Below are positions 27,301-34,045 of a stretch of 64,000 nucleotides of DNA, piece after piece (position 1 is the first letter of the stretch; the number at the start of each line of letters is the position of its first letter). The notes below the pieces were generated by a model that had not been told where the DNA came from, searched no databases, and was given only the letters and a program-made list of their open reading frames with translations. This DNA comes from Branchipolynoe longqiensis (lineage: Eukaryota; Annelida; Polychaeta; Phyllodocida; Polynoidae): positions 186,001-250,000 of the forward strand of contig CM059192.1 of the NCBI GenBank assembly GCA_030323885.1, given 5' to 3'. A program made the translations under genes and the position numbers.

Positions 27301-30300
27301 TCCACAATCACTGAGTACTATGTAGTAACAGTCCACAGTCACTGTATACTGTGTAGTAACATGCTGCGTGACAACCTGCGGCCAAGGTGTGTAACAGTCC
27401 ACAGTCACTGAGTACTGTGTAGTAACAGTCCACAGTCACTGAGTACTATGTAGTAACATACTGCATGACAACCTGCGGGCCAAGGTGTGCAACAGTCCAC
27501 AGTCACTGAGTACTGTGTAGTAACATAGTGCGTGACAACCTGCGGGCCAAGGTGTGCAACAGTCCACAGTCACTGAGTACTGTGTAGTAACAGTCCACAG
27601 TCACTGAGTACTGTCTAGTAACAGTCCATGGTCACTGAGTACCGTGTAGTAACAGTCCACAGTCACTGAGTACTGTGTAGTAACAGTCCACAGTCACCTT
27701 GTACTGTGTAGTAACAGTCCACAGTCACTGAGTACTGTCTAGTAACAGTCCATGGTCACTGAGTACTGTGTAGTAACAGTCCACAGTCACTGAGTACTGT
27801 GTAGTAACAGTCCACAGTCACTGAGTACTGTGCAGTAACAGTCCACAGTCACCTTGTACTGTGTAGTAACAGTCCACAGTCACTGAGTACTGTGCACTAA
27901 CAGTCCACATTCACCTTGTTCTGCGCAGTAATAGTCCAGTCACCTTTTACTGCGCAGTAATAGTCCACAGTCACCTTTTACTGCACAGTAATAGTCCACA
28001 GTCACCTTTTACTGCGTAGTAATAGTCCACCTTCACCTTGTTCTGCGCAGTAATAGTCCAGTCACCTTTTACTGCGCAGTAATAGTCCACAGTCACCTTT
28101 TACTGCGCAGTAATAGTCCACAGTCACCTTTTACTGCGTAGTAATAGTCCACCTTCACCTTGTTCTGCGCAGTAATAGCCCAGTCACCTTTTACTGCGCA
28201 GTAATAGTCCACAGTCACCTTTTACTGCGCAGTAATAGTCCACAGTCACCTTTTACTGCGTAGTAATAGTCCACCTTCACCTTGTTCTGCGCAGTAATAG
28301 TCCACAGTCACCTTTTACTGTGCAGTAACAGTCCGCAGTCACCTTGTTCTGTGCAGTAACAGTCCACAGTCAACATGTGCCATGTAGGAAGACATCACAG
28401 TCACTGTGTACTTTAAAAAAAAAAAAATGTATTGGGGCTGTATTTATTCTGTACTGTGTAGTAACAGTCCACAGTCACCTTGTACTGCGCAGTAACAGTC
28501 CACAGTCACCTTGAACTGTGCAGTAACAGTCCACAGTCACCTTGTTCTGTGCAGTAATAGTCCACAGTCAACATGTACCATGTCGGAACACATCACAGTC
28601 ACTGTGTACTGTGCAGTAACAGTCCACAGTCAACATGCCATACCTTTCCCTGCACCCTGACCCTGACCCTGCGCCCTGACTTGACCCCTGACCTGACCCC
28701 TGGTGCCGGTCTGTCCGCAGATCGACTTCATGTGGGAGGACCTGCGCCGCGAGCTGCTTGCCATGGATCCGTACCGGACCGGCTATGTGAGCAGCGCCGA
28801 GTTCCGGGACCTGCTGTCCGAGCTGTGCGTCCACCTCAGCGACACAGAGCTACAACACCTCGACGCGCGCTTCACCCGGCCCGGCGACAACAGGTGCGCC
28901 TCTACCGGGGGACGGAGGAACTAGTCTGACAGAGAGTGTACGCCTCTACCAGGGTACTTAGGAACTGGTCTGACAGAGAGTGTACACCTCTACTGGGGTA
29001 CTTAGGAACTAGTCTGACAGAGAGTGTACGCCTCTACTGGGGTACTTAAGAACTAGTCTGACAGAGAGTGTACGCCTCTACTGGGGTACTTAGGAACTAG
29101 TCTGACAGAGAGTGTATACCTCTACTGGGGTACTTAGGAACTAGTCTGACAGAGAGTGTACGCCTCTACTGGGGTACTTAGGAACTGGTCTGACAGAGAG
29201 TGCACGCCTCTACTGGGGTACATAGGAACTAGTCTGCACAGGGTGTACGCCTCTACTGGGGTACATATGAACTAGTCTGACAGAGAGTGTACGCCGCTAC
29301 TGGGGTACTTAGGAACTAGTCTGACAGAGGGTGTACGCCTCTACTGGGGTATATCGGAACTAGTCTGACAGAGAGTGTACGCCTCTACTGGGGTACTTTG
29401 GAACAAGTCTGACAGAGGGTGTACACCTCTACTGGGGTACTTAGGAACTAGTCTGACAGAGAGTGTATGCCACTACTGGGGTACATAGGAACTAGTCTGA
29501 CAGAGAGTGTACGCCGCTACTGGGGTACTTAGGAACTAGTCTGACAGAGAGTGTACGCCTCTACTGGGGTACATAGGAACTAGTCTGACAGAGGGTGTAC
29601 GCCTCTACTGGGGTACTTAAGAACTAGTCTGACAGAGGGTGTACGCCTCTACTGGGGTACTTAGGAACTAGTCTGACAGAGAGTGTATGCCTCTACTGGG
29701 GTACTTAGGAACTAGTCTCACAGAGGGTGTATGCCTCTACTGGGGTACATAGGAACTAGTCTGACAGAGGGTGTACACCGCTACTGGGGTACTTAGGAAC
29801 TAGTCTGATAGAGGGTGTACGCCTCTACTGGGGTACTTAGGAACTAGTCTCACAGAGGGTGTATGCCTCTACTGGGGTACATAGGAACTAGTCTGACAGA
29901 GAGTGTACGCCTCTACTGGGGTACTTAGGAACTAGTCTGACAGAGGGTGTACGCCTCTACTGGGGTACATAGGAACTAGTCTGACAGAGAGTGTACGCCT
30001 CTACTGGGGTACATAGGAACTAGTCTGACAGAGAGTGTACGCCTCTACTGGGGTACATAGGAACTAGTCTGACAGAGGGTGTATGCCTCTACTGGGGTAC
30101 ATAGGAACTAGTCTGACAGAGAATGTACGCCTCTACTGGGGTACATAGGAACTAGTCTGACAGAGGGTGTACACCGCTACTGGGGTGCATAGGAACTAGT
30201 CTAACAGAGAGTGTACGCCTCTACTGGGGTACATAGGAACTAGTCTGACAGAGAGTGTACGCCTCTACCGGGGTCCTTGGGAACTAGTCTGACAGAGAGT

Positions 30301-33300
30301 GTACGCCTCTACCAGGGTACTCAGGAACTAGTCTGACAGAGGGTGTATGCCTCTACTGGGGTACATAGGAACTAGTCTGACAGAGGGTATACGCCTCTAC
30401 TGGGCTACATAGGAACTAGTCTGACAGAGGGTGTACGCCGCTACTGGGGTACATAGGAACTAGTCTGACAGAGGGTATATGCCTCTACTGGGGTACATAG
30501 GAACTAGTCTGACAGAGGGTATATGCCTCTACTGGGGTACTTAGGAACTAGTCTGACAGAGAGTGTATGCCTCTACTGGGGTACATAGGAACTAGTCTGA
30601 CAGAGGGTTGTGGGAATCACAATATGATTACCTGCCTCTACCGGGGTACTTAGGAACTAATCTCACACAGGGCTCACACCTCTACCGGGGTACTTCGGAA
30701 CTAATCTGTTTTCAGTTACCCCACAAAACAGGTAAGCTTTCAGTTGCGCCACGAATATAGTAAGCGTCCAGTTACCCTGTAAGTCAGTTTCCAGTGACTC
30801 CCCCGCATATTGCGTTTCTGGTTTGTGGATAATTAGGTCACTTAGCCTGTAACATCACGCCAACCAACGTGGCCTTTGCCTTCTTTCCTCTAGGGTCTCC
30901 TACCTGGAGTTCCTGAAGCCCTTTGCCGCCAAGAAGCAGGTGTGGCGTCATGGCAACAACATGCTGTCACTGCTACAACAGCCGACAGCGGAACCCGCGC
31001 TGTCAACTGTCAAGGAGCCGGAGGAGCGCGGCCTGCGGGAGGTGACAGCCAGACTCAGGCAACAGGTGAGAGGGCCGTTAGCGGCCGTCAGCGGCTGTCA
31101 GCAGCTTTCAGCAGCTGTCATTAGCTGCCCGCAGCTGGCAGAAACTGTCAGCAAATATCAGCAGCTGTTACACCTGTCATTAGCTTCCCGCAACTGCCGG
31201 CAACTGCCCGCAACTGCCCGCAACTGCCCGCAACTGCCCGCAGCTGTGTCAGGTATCAGCAGCTGTCAGAGCTGACAGCAGATATCAGTATATACTAGCG
31301 GCTGTCAGCAGCTTCAGTAGTTGTCAGCAGCTGTCAGCAACTGTTAGTAGCTGTTCGGAACTGTCAGCAGTTGTCAGCAGCTGTCAACAGCATAGTGAGG
31401 TGCACTGGTAACAGTTATGTGAATATTGCTGTTGACAGCTCCGGTAATAGTGAAGCACGGAATGGTTAGTGAGTTTGATTTGCTTTTGTTCTATTTAAGC
31501 ACAAACATGTAGTAAGATAACTGCATGACTTCCTCAACGGGCGATCTTCTAGCCAAGCAACCAATATTGCATTCAATTGAAGTATATAATTGCAAAATAC
31601 ATTCTTGCAACAAATCGGTAATTGACATTTTTACCTAGAATCAGAACCTTGTATACATCAATGTAAGCATTTCACAAGCAGATATGCTATGGGAATATAA
31701 ACAAGGACATCATTATCAGCTTCAGTTCATCATCATCATCATGCTGTCGGTCGCGATGCGACAAAGACTGCTTTCATTACTTGACTGCCACTCTCCTGTG
31801 CGGTTGTACATTTCATGAAAGCTGCCTGCAAAAGTGTTGAAGTGCTGCTGGCTTTTGCAAGTTACCAGTGGCACTCTCTCGGCGAGCAAATAGAGGTTTC
31901 ACACAAGCAAGAACATGTCAAGACAGGTGCAAAACTATTTGTCCCTGCAGTGGCTGGTCGGGAGATGTTGGGAGTTCCATACATGAACCGCCCTTAATGC
32001 TGCCACAGTGACATGGTTTTCTGTTTAGGGTTTGCTCCCTTAGCCTTCGGTTCTGTCAAGAACCTGTACCACAAGGCAGTGGTTTACAACTCTGCAGGGC
32101 AGGGGTGTCAACCTCCCCTAGGTATTACAATACCTGCATACATAGTGGTGTTATTCAATATTATACTTAAATCATAATAAGTACTTATATCAATGTTATT
32201 TAGTATGAATTATTTAAAATTTAAAATATTCACATGAATTTTTTCACAGATACCTTATATTTGTATTTCTTATTAAAGCACGAAAATGAACCATACTGAA
32301 TTAAATGCTTTGCGCATGCTCGGGAGCAATGAACAAATAAATGGGAATCTAAAAAAAAAGAACTTTTTGAATGTTTATCTCAAGAATAGTCTACAATATG
32401 TACACTTCAGTGGGAATATTTTTAGGACATCACCCCTCCCATGCCCCCCCCCCCACCGTCCATAATAGCTACCCAAGGCATGACAAAAACTAATGAAAAA
32501 GAGTCAGGATTAGATCATCAACTCTTCCTAAACAAAACATCAGTCATAGTTGGAAAGAAACAATGGAAATATAAGCCAATAAGACATATTCCCTCTCCTA
32601 AAAGTTTGCAGCCAAAACAGTCACACTTATTCTATGTGTCAACTCAAACCCCCTGTGGACATGGCAAAATATTTAGCTAGACAACTGAAACTGTGCCTAG
32701 AGATACTGTAAGGTGCTGCCATCTCTGCGAGCTATCAGCCACTAAAATACATGCTGCCATATTCTCTCACTAGCTCGTAGAAGTTGGGCAGTTTAGCGAT
32801 TTGGGGGAAAGTGGGAAAACGTGGCATTTTCTCCCAAATTTTCAACATATAGATGGACCTACAAAAAATGTAGCGGATTTTGCTCAATTTTCAGCAGGGA
32901 ACATCTTGGTGTATGTAGAGACTCATCTGCTATTGGCGCTATACATTTAGTATGATAGAAATGCGATAGATGGCGTTGCTGTGGATTCGCTATAGGAATG
33001 CTGTTACTCATGGTGACGGTCAGTTGGTGCATGCGTAGTCAACAGGTTCGGGATTGCTGGTAATGATCACACTCCGGTATTTGGTATGATGGGCGACTGA
33101 TGGTGAGACACCAGCATGTCTCTCCGGTGTGGCTGTCAGATGCTGCTGTTTAAGTGGTGCAGTTTGGGGCATGTGCTGTTAGTGTCCTTGATGTAGCCAG
33201 GTTCACATGCGCATGCGTAGTCTGCCGTACCAAGACGCTTACAGGACGCGTGTCTGCCACAAGCCACATCACGCAGCAAGCAGTGGTTAATATCATAAAT

Positions 33301-34045
33301 ATAGATGCATCAGCTTCAGTTATATCTCTATTATATATTGCAAGCCTCGGCTATTGTATGGCAGTGAGTTAGTTCCAGATTGGGCCACATCGGGGCCACC
33401 TGTGAGCGGCTCTGACCACGTATAGGCCAGCTGTGTCTGGTCGTTATCGCCTCTAGACCTAGTAGGACGGTCAAGTATTAACAGGACAAGTGATGTCAAG
33501 GTTAAGTAATAATGACTCCCTTTGACTTAGTGGTTTAAGTCACTTAGCCTGTAACATCACGCCAACCCACGTGACCTCTGCCTGCTTTCCTCCAGGGTTT
33601 CCTACCTGGAGTTCCTGAAGCTACTATTTTTCCCAATTTGTTCCTGTTTGAAGATACATGTGACACTGTAATGTTCATTCCTATACAGGATACCTGGTTA
33701 AAACAAATGAGTGGTTGATAGTTGTACGTAGAGTCAGATATGGGTCCACATTCACACTAGCGTTAGCTGAAATGTCGCTGTTGCTTCCAGTTGGCGGGTG
33801 AGTGGAAGAACCTGCGCCGGTCCTTCAAGAGGACGGACGTGCACAGCACCGGTTACCTCAGCGTCGCCGACTTCAGGGCTGTCCTGAAGCTCGCGGACAT
33901 CGTCCTAGACGAAGACGACTTGTACCACATCCTCAGTCAGTTTGATGAGGGAATATCAGGGAAGGTTCCGTACATCAAGTTCCTGAACGAAGTACTCAGC
34001 CCAAGCCACCGTGACACGTCACCTAGCAAGTCGGGCAACGTCTAA
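68..34045 (+). CDS. EFCAB6: EFCAB6-like EF-hand protein, 3' part, 16 exons joined
   Basis: Sixteen exons join in frame: 68-159, 2999-3096, 9286-9537, 10256-10393, 14631-14734, 15774-15925, 17317-17513, 18672-18779, 22648-22824, 23626-23821, 24478-24593, 25415-25562, 26182-26277, 28721-28893, 30894-31065, 33791-34045. All introns are GT-AG and the join gives 823 codons plus TAA. The protein is a chain of EF-hand pairs separated by linkers, one of them proline-rich. Order, spacing and motifs (KLW(S/A)RYDT, EEFRA, LSVADFR near the C terminus) match the second half of human EFCAB6 as I remember it (about 1,500 residues). EFCAB6 is reported as a DJ-1 and androgen-receptor binding protein, and I recall it from ciliary and sperm doublet-microtubule work. 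Most loops lack acidic residues at positions 3, 5 or 12, so calcium binding is probably weak or lost. The 5' exons lie outside the window. Family assignment is confident; function in this animal is inference. Confidence 0.87.
266..425 (+). repeat. 21-bp tandem repeat carrying CCGGAAGTG
   Basis: About eight units of the form CCGGAAGTGAAACGCAGAAC lie just after exon 1. Six or so keep CCGGAAGTG, which contains the consensus core of ETS-family factors; two read CCGGAAATG. Located 100 bases into intron 1. Confidence 0.9.
565..885 (-). mobile_element. tRNA-derived SINE, near full length
   Basis: On the minus strand it starts with a tRNA-like head (GAGTTCGAACCCTG as B box), then a body and a tail reading GATGTTGCC-type then TAAAGCC. 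It matches the copy at 55103-55435 along its whole length with scattered substitutions and small indels. An apparent 169-codon plus-strand frame over it is not a gene. Confidence 0.85.
905..1275 (+). repeat. AT-rich dispersed repeat family, copy 1
   Basis: Contains CTACATATCTAACTTAGATA, then CATTTCAAATGTCTCAAAAG and AAAGTTGCTTCAAAGTAAAG. The same ordered words occur at 54418-54790 and in part at 57755-58130 and 60740-60900. Intronic, non-coding; probably a decayed mobile element of unknown class. Confidence 0.75.
1309..1358 (+). repeat. Poly-C tract
   Basis: Nearly uninterrupted C with one A and one G. Length in the assembly is likely unreliable. It marks the left edge of the acceptor-bearing array. 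Confidence 0.95.
1375..2998 (+). repeat. 47-bp minisatellite containing exon 2 acceptor (about 34 copies)
   Basis: Unit: CCCCATTGTTCACATGCACA followed by CTGGCCTGTTTCAGATCGAG and GTGCTGAAC. The end of the array is the real splice acceptor CTGTTTCAG at 2998 followed by ATCGAGGCGC of exon 2, so almost every unit holds a copy of the acceptor plus 10 exon bases. Variants have ATCTCTGTGC or ATCAAGGTGC after CAG. Confidence 0.95.
2999..3096 (+). CDS. EFCAB6: EFCAB6-like exon 2 (EF-hand, first half)
   Basis: Acceptor CTGTTTCAG at 2990-2998, donor CCAG|GTGGGT at 3097. It encodes residues 31-62 and two bases of R63, reading [20 protein letters not shown] followed by the loop [12 protein letters not shown]. 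The loop has D at 1 and 3 but E at 5, G at 8 and R at 12, so it is degenerate. The acceptor and first bases of this exon are the master copy of the 47-bp array upstream, and the donor side begins a 14-bp array. Confidence 0.85.
3097..3306 (+). repeat. Donor-proximal 14-bp array followed by (TA)n
   Basis: From the first base of intron 2, GTGGGTGTCACAAG-type units repeat about a dozen times to 3262; each begins with the sequence that serves as the real donor (GTGGGTGTCA). A (TA)n run follows at 3263-3306. Confidence 0.9.
3720..4050 (+). repeat. G-rich GTGGGTGTGAGTGTATGGGA array
   Basis: Irregular 25-35 bp units of G-rich DNA with many GGG runs on the plus strand; the complement gives Pro/Thr/His-rich false frames. 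Potential G-quadruplex former. The bases between 3307 and 3720 hold no gene I recognise. Confidence 0.85.
4240..6010 (+). repeat. 37-bp minisatellite in intron 2
   Basis: Unit CAGTAGACAGCCTGATACAG then GCTTATAACCTACAAGT, about 45 copies. Variation is mainly A/G and C/T at fixed places (TATAACC or TATAGCC or TATAGCT; AAGT or AAAT), arranged in runs. From about 5770 on the units acquire many one-base indels. Confidence 0.95.
6010..6290 (+). repeat. Disordered junction between two satellites
   Basis: The sequence mixes words of the 37-bp array on the left (CAGTAGACAGCC, ACAGGCTTATA) and the 43-bp array on the right (GGACCTCCTGGTACAG) with frequent indels. No clean period. It may be a real recombination zone or a low-quality assembly joint. 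Confidence 0.75.
6290..9200 (+). repeat. 43-bp minisatellite in intron 2
   Basis: Unit ACTTATAGTCAGTAGTGGCT then AAGTAATGGACCTCCTGGTA CAG, about 67 copies up to 85 bases before exon 3. Central copies (7440-7800) are nearly identical; edges are more diverged. It shares the words CAGTAG and ACAG(G)CTTATA with the 37-bp array to its left, suggesting common origin. Confidence 0.95.
9286..9537 (+). CDS. EFCAB6: EFCAB6-like exon 3 (end of EF-hand, helical linker)
   Basis: Acceptor GGCTGCGCAG ending 9285; donor GG|GTAAGG at 9538. Residues 64-146 plus part of G147, beginning [20 protein letters not shown] and ending HLKDKAKQ. It completes the EF-hand begun in exon 2, carries a second degenerate hand ([13 protein letters not shown]) and a linker. 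The exon is GC-rich (synonymous GC high) in sharp contrast to the AT-rich intron that follows. Confidence 0.88.
9538..10255 (+). other. Intron 3: dispersed repeat and AT-rich tandem DNA
   Basis: 9655-9880 shares ordered blocks with 50390-50560 (CCATATGAAATCATTCAC versus CCATTTGAAATCACTC, and AGAAGGCAGCCCTGTATCAA in both), so it is a dispersed repeat. 9880-9930 and 10095-10200 are ATGTAATAT-type AT-rich tandem stretches. No gene. Confidence 0.7.
10256..10393 (+). CDS. EFCAB6: EFCAB6-like exon 4 (EF-hand)
   Basis: Acceptor TGACCTTCAG ending 10255, donor AGCAG|GTAGGA at 10394. Residues 148-192 and part of R193: [20 protein letters not shown], then [20 protein letters not shown] and DKLWSR. The loop [14 protein letters not shown] has one extra residue relative to a canonical 12-residue loop. 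The end KLWSRYD, completed by the next exon, is a strong EFCAB6 signature. Confidence 0.9.
10394..10980 (+). repeat. 26-27-bp minisatellite starting near exon 4 donor
   Basis: Unit GGTGGGACAAGTGAAGAGTG then GGTAAA, about 20 copies, two alternating subtypes (TGGGACAAG and TTGGACAAG). The first unit begins within about 15 bases of the donor GTAGGA at 10394. Antisense frames of 200-359 codons over it are artefacts. Confidence 0.93.
11190..14620 (+). repeat. GTTGTTGCTGGTTGCTGG array with embedded exon 5 acceptors
   Basis: 3.4 kb of GTT/GCTG-rich units of about 25-27 bp. In the outer parts (11331-12460 and 13940-14620) these are organised in larger blocks of about 135-245 bp, each beginning TTCCTGTTCACTTCCAGGTA then CGACACAGACGCTGTGGG, a copy of exon 5's acceptor and exon start. 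The inner part (12460-13940) lacks the exon pieces. Frames of up to 481 codons (Cys/Trp/Leu/Val-rich) are not genes. Confidence 0.94.
14631..14734 (+). CDS. EFCAB6: EFCAB6-like exon 5 (EF-hand)
   Basis: Acceptor TTCACTTCCAG ending 14630, donor GCCG|GTCAGT at 14735. Residues 194-227 and part of G228: [20 protein letters not shown] then [14 protein letters not shown]. The loop is [12 protein letters not shown], with T instead of E at position 12. Ten upstream copies of its acceptor and first 20 or so bases occur in intron 4; only this copy continues into conserved coding sequence. Confidence 0.9.
14745..15655 (+). repeat. 14-bp CCTGTGTAAACTCA minisatellite in intron 5
   Basis: About 60 units; begins as GTCTGTGTAAAGCA just after the exon 5 donor, then shifts to CCTGTGTAAACTCA and CCTGTGTAAGCCTA subtypes in blocks. 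Ends about 120 bases before exon 6. Confidence 0.94.
15774..15925 (+). CDS. EFCAB6: EFCAB6-like exon 6
   Basis: Acceptor CCTGACCTGCAG ending 15773, donor GGCTTT|GTAAGT at 15926. It finishes G228 and encodes residues 229-278: a basic linker [20 protein letters not shown], then a helix and the start of an EF-hand ending AFDRHKTGF. Phase 0 at the 3' end. A minisatellite with ACTAGGTCAAC units begins about 20 bases into the next intron. Confidence 0.9.
15940..16930 (+). repeat. 11-bp ACTAGGTCAAC minisatellite in intron 6
   Basis: Units ACTAGGTCAAC, ACTAGGTCAGC and ACTAGGATGGT recur from about 15 bases after the donor. 16935-17110 continues with AAGGTCACCAGA-type units. 17111-17316 is unique intron sequence leading to exon 7. 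Confidence 0.93.
17317..17513 (+). CDS. EFCAB6: EFCAB6-like exon 7 (second half of EF-hand and partner hand)
   Basis: Acceptor GCTCAATCCAG ending 17316, donor CACAG|GTGGGC at 17514. Residues 279-343 and part of R344: [30 protein letters not shown], then [20 protein letters not shown]. It completes the EF loop opened in exon 6 ([12 protein letters not shown], degenerate), followed by the paired hand. Its intron carries a 713-bp inverted-terminal-repeat element. Confidence 0.9.
17555..18267. mobile_element. 713-bp element with 21-bp perfect terminal inverted repeats
   Basis: Left end AATAGACTACATCACGGTTC C at 17555, right end its exact reverse complement at 18247-18267. The interior is AT-rich without a transposase frame, so it is a non-autonomous fold-back DNA element. 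Interior blocks recur inverted at 38030-38710 (for example AAACAAACCGCTTGGAA, ACTCAATGGCC, AATGCATTG). Confidence 0.85.
18268..18671 (+). other. Unique end of intron 7
   Basis: AT-rich, with TATATATA runs at 18415-18585 and no reading frame or repeat I can support beyond those. Confidence 0.6.
18672..18779 (+). CDS. EFCAB6: EFCAB6-like exon 8
   Basis: Acceptor ATCTCCCGCAG ending 18671. The donor was chosen as TTCCA|GTAGGT at 18780 because this phase lets the exon join exon 9 as [20 protein letters not shown]; reading on one base would hit TAG. Residues 345-379 and part of H380. The 9-bp CACTCCACT array starts about 15 bases after the donor. Confidence 0.86.
18795..21755 (+). repeat. 9-bp CACTCCACT array, about 3 kb
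   Basis: About 330 copies of a 9-bp unit (CACTCCACT with CACACTCCA, CCTCTCACT and CCCCACTCA variants). As 9 is a multiple of 3 and no unit makes a stop, the plus strand reads open for 1,084, 600 and 517 codons as Thr-Pro-Leu, Leu-His-Ser and Thr-His-Ser, and the minus strand as Ser-Glu-Trp or Gly-Val-Ser. None is a gene. Longest array in the window. Confidence 0.96.
21830..22640 (+). repeat. About 74-bp minisatellite next to exon 9 acceptor
   Basis: Unit TGTCTGTCCATGCGGCTCCT, TGTCTGTGAGGGTAGTGCCA, CCTCCCACCACAGTGAACCT, GACAGTGTGCCCCT. The last unit runs GACGGCGTGCCCCTTCCTGT TGACAG directly into exon 9. About eleven copies, some with internal deletions. Confidence 0.93.
22648..22824 (+). CDS. 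EFCAB6: EFCAB6-like exon 9 (EF-hand pair)
   Basis: Acceptor TCCTGTTGACAG ending 22647, donor ACCAG|GTAGGT at 22825. Residues 381-438 plus part of S439: [20 protein letters not shown] then [20 protein letters not shown] and FMAQFDTR. The loop [12 protein letters not shown] keeps D1, S5, S9 and E12 but not G6. Strong match to the EEFRAI region of human EFCAB6. The upstream 74-bp array reaches into the bases just before the acceptor. Confidence 0.92.
22825..23625 (+). other. Intron 9
   Basis: Mostly unique. 23185-23310 holds three copies of a 38-bp unit ATAGTACCATCTGTATTAGG ATATGACTTTGCAAACCT. No gene recognised. Confidence 0.8.
23626..23821 (+). CDS. EFCAB6: EFCAB6-like exon 10 (proline-rich linker)
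   Basis: Acceptor CGTCTTCCAG ending 23625, donor TTCAAG|GTACTG at 23822. Residues 440-504: [20 protein letters not shown], a Pro/Ser/Ala stretch [20 protein letters not shown], then [20 protein letters not shown] and FK. It corresponds to the Pro/Ser-rich linker between EF-hand blocks of human EFCAB6. No domain is expected; the proline run is about 60-70% Pro/Ala/Ser. Confidence 0.85.
23822..24477 (+). other. Intron 10 with truncated SINE
   Basis: 23948-24009 is the 3' tail of the SINE family in plus orientation (CCTGATATGACC, GTGCTAGGACGTAAAG, then AAACAAAG). 24225-24310 contains inverted words of the AT-rich dispersed family (CTACTTTACTTTAGCTTGAA). Remainder unremarkable. Confidence 0.7.
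24478..24593 (+). CDS. EFCAB6: EFCAB6-like exon 11 (EF-hand)
   Basis: Acceptor CACCCCCACAG ending 24477, donor AAAAG|GTAAGT at 24594. Residues 505-542 and part of R543: [20 protein letters not shown] then [19 protein letters not shown]. The loop [12 protein letters not shown] has no acidic residue at 3 or 12, so it is very unlikely to bind calcium. Confidence 0.9.
24594..25414 (+). other. Intron 11 with possible fold-back element
   Basis: 24961-25323 begins ACAGTCAAACCTCTCTAAAT TGACC and ends with a weak inverted match (TTGAAGAGAGGTCAGAG), suggesting a decayed inverted-repeat transposon. It has an internal hairpin CGACCAT...ATGGTCG at 24986-25029. The element call is tentative. Confidence 0.45.
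25415..25562 (+). CDS. EFCAB6: EFCAB6-like exon 12 (EF-hand)
   Basis: Acceptor CCGCCCGCAG ending 25414, donor GCCAAG|GTGCGT at 25563. It finishes R543 and encodes residues 544-592: [49 protein letters not shown]. This is the partner of the exon 11 hand; the loop T-N-Q-D-K-S-L-D-F is one turn short and degenerate. Confidence 0.9.
25563..26181 (+). other. Intron 12
   Basis: Unique sequence with a short GGTGGCGCCAGGTCATGCCA inverted-repeat stretch at 25578-25625, an 18-base G run near 25905 and TGACCTC repeats before the acceptor. No gene. Confidence 0.65.
26182..26277 (+). CDS. EFCAB6: EFCAB6-like exon 13 (linker)
   Basis: Acceptor TGCTCCCTCTAG ending 26181, donor GCCAAG|GTGTGT at 26278. Residues 593-624: [20 protein letters not shown] then [12 protein letters not shown]. 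The last roughly 30 bases plus the donor are duplicated at least seven times in the downstream intron. Phase 0 at both ends, so skipping this exon would not shift the frame. Confidence 0.86.
26278..28650 (+). repeat. 31-bp minisatellite with copies of exon 13 end and donor
   Basis: Unit GTAACAGTCCACAGTCACTG AGTACTGTGTA, about 75 copies. Interspersed at about 26409, 26663, 26759, 26950, 27359, 27457 and 27524 are copies of ACATGCTGCATGACAACCTG CGGGCCAAGGTGTG, the last 30 exon 13 bases and its donor. After 27890 the unit changes to ACCTTTTACTGCGCAGTAAT subtypes. Confidence 0.95.
28721..28893 (+). CDS. EFCAB6: EFCAB6-like exon 14 (EF-hand)
   Basis: Acceptor GTCTGTCCGCAG ending 28720, donor AACAG|GTGCGC at 28894. 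Residues 625-681 and part of R682: [58 protein letters not shown]. The loop [12 protein letters not shown] keeps D1, G6, S9 and E12 and is one of the best preserved hands in the window. Confidence 0.92.
28894..30705 (+). repeat. 44-bp minisatellite starting at exon 14 donor
   Basis: Unit GTGTACGCCTCTACTGGGGT ACTTAGGAACTAGTCTGACA GAGA, about 41 copies. The first unit begins with the real donor GTGCGCCTCTACCGGGG at 28894, so each unit repeats a donor-like GTGTACGCC without the exon's AACAG. Confidence 0.95.
30894..31065 (+). CDS. EFCAB6: EFCAB6-like exon 15
   Basis: Acceptor TCTTTCCTCTAG ending 30893, donor CAACAG|GTGAGA at 31066. Finishes R682 and encodes residues 683-739: [20 protein letters not shown], then a polar linker [16 protein letters not shown]. 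It ends phase 0 and joins TTG GCG GGT of the last exon. The 83 bases spanning its acceptor and first 25 coding bases are duplicated 2.7 kb downstream at 33538-33620. Confidence 0.9.
31066..31395 (+). repeat. Short-period AGCTGTCAGC repeats after exon 15 donor
   Basis: Irregular 10-11 bp units (CAGCAGCTGTCAG, CAACTGCCCG) rich in the PvuII-type CAGCTG palindrome, starting about 10 bases into the intron. Confidence 0.85.
31396..33537 (+). other. Intron 15 unique part
   Basis: No gene found. 31745-31790 (CTGTCGGTCGCGATGCGACA AAGACTGCTTTCATTACTTG) recurs inverted at 39111-39160. 33378-33485 recurs inverted at 43195-43290 (GATAACG(A/G)CCAGACACAGCTGG). The rest is AT-rich and of unknown origin; a 60-codon frame at 31815 is not supported as a gene. 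Confidence 0.6.
33538..33620 (+). pseudogene. Partial duplicate of exon 15 acceptor and exon start
   Basis: 83 bases match 30836-30918 with about eight substitutions: intron end, pyrimidine tract and acceptor TTTCCTCCAG at 33595, then 25 exon bases ending TTCCTGAAG. After that similarity stops. If spliced from exon 14 it would read [20 protein letters not shown] and stop after a few more residues. Confidence 0.9.
33791..34045 (+). CDS. EFCAB6: EFCAB6-like exon 16, terminal (C-terminal EF-hand pair, stop)
   Basis: Acceptor TTGCTTCCAG ending 33790; stop TAA at 34043-34045. Residues 740-823: [72 protein letters not shown] and a short polar tail. [12 protein letters not shown] closely resembles the last EF-hand of human EFCAB6 (LSVADFR shared). 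The first loop [12 protein letters not shown] is partly preserved. The final codons and stop are the ancestral unit of the 3' satellite. Confidence 0.93.
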   Translation: MAGEWKNLRRSFKRTDVHSTGYLSVADFRAVLKLADIVLDEDDLYHILSQFDEGISGKVPYIKFLNEVLSPSHRDTSPSKSGNV

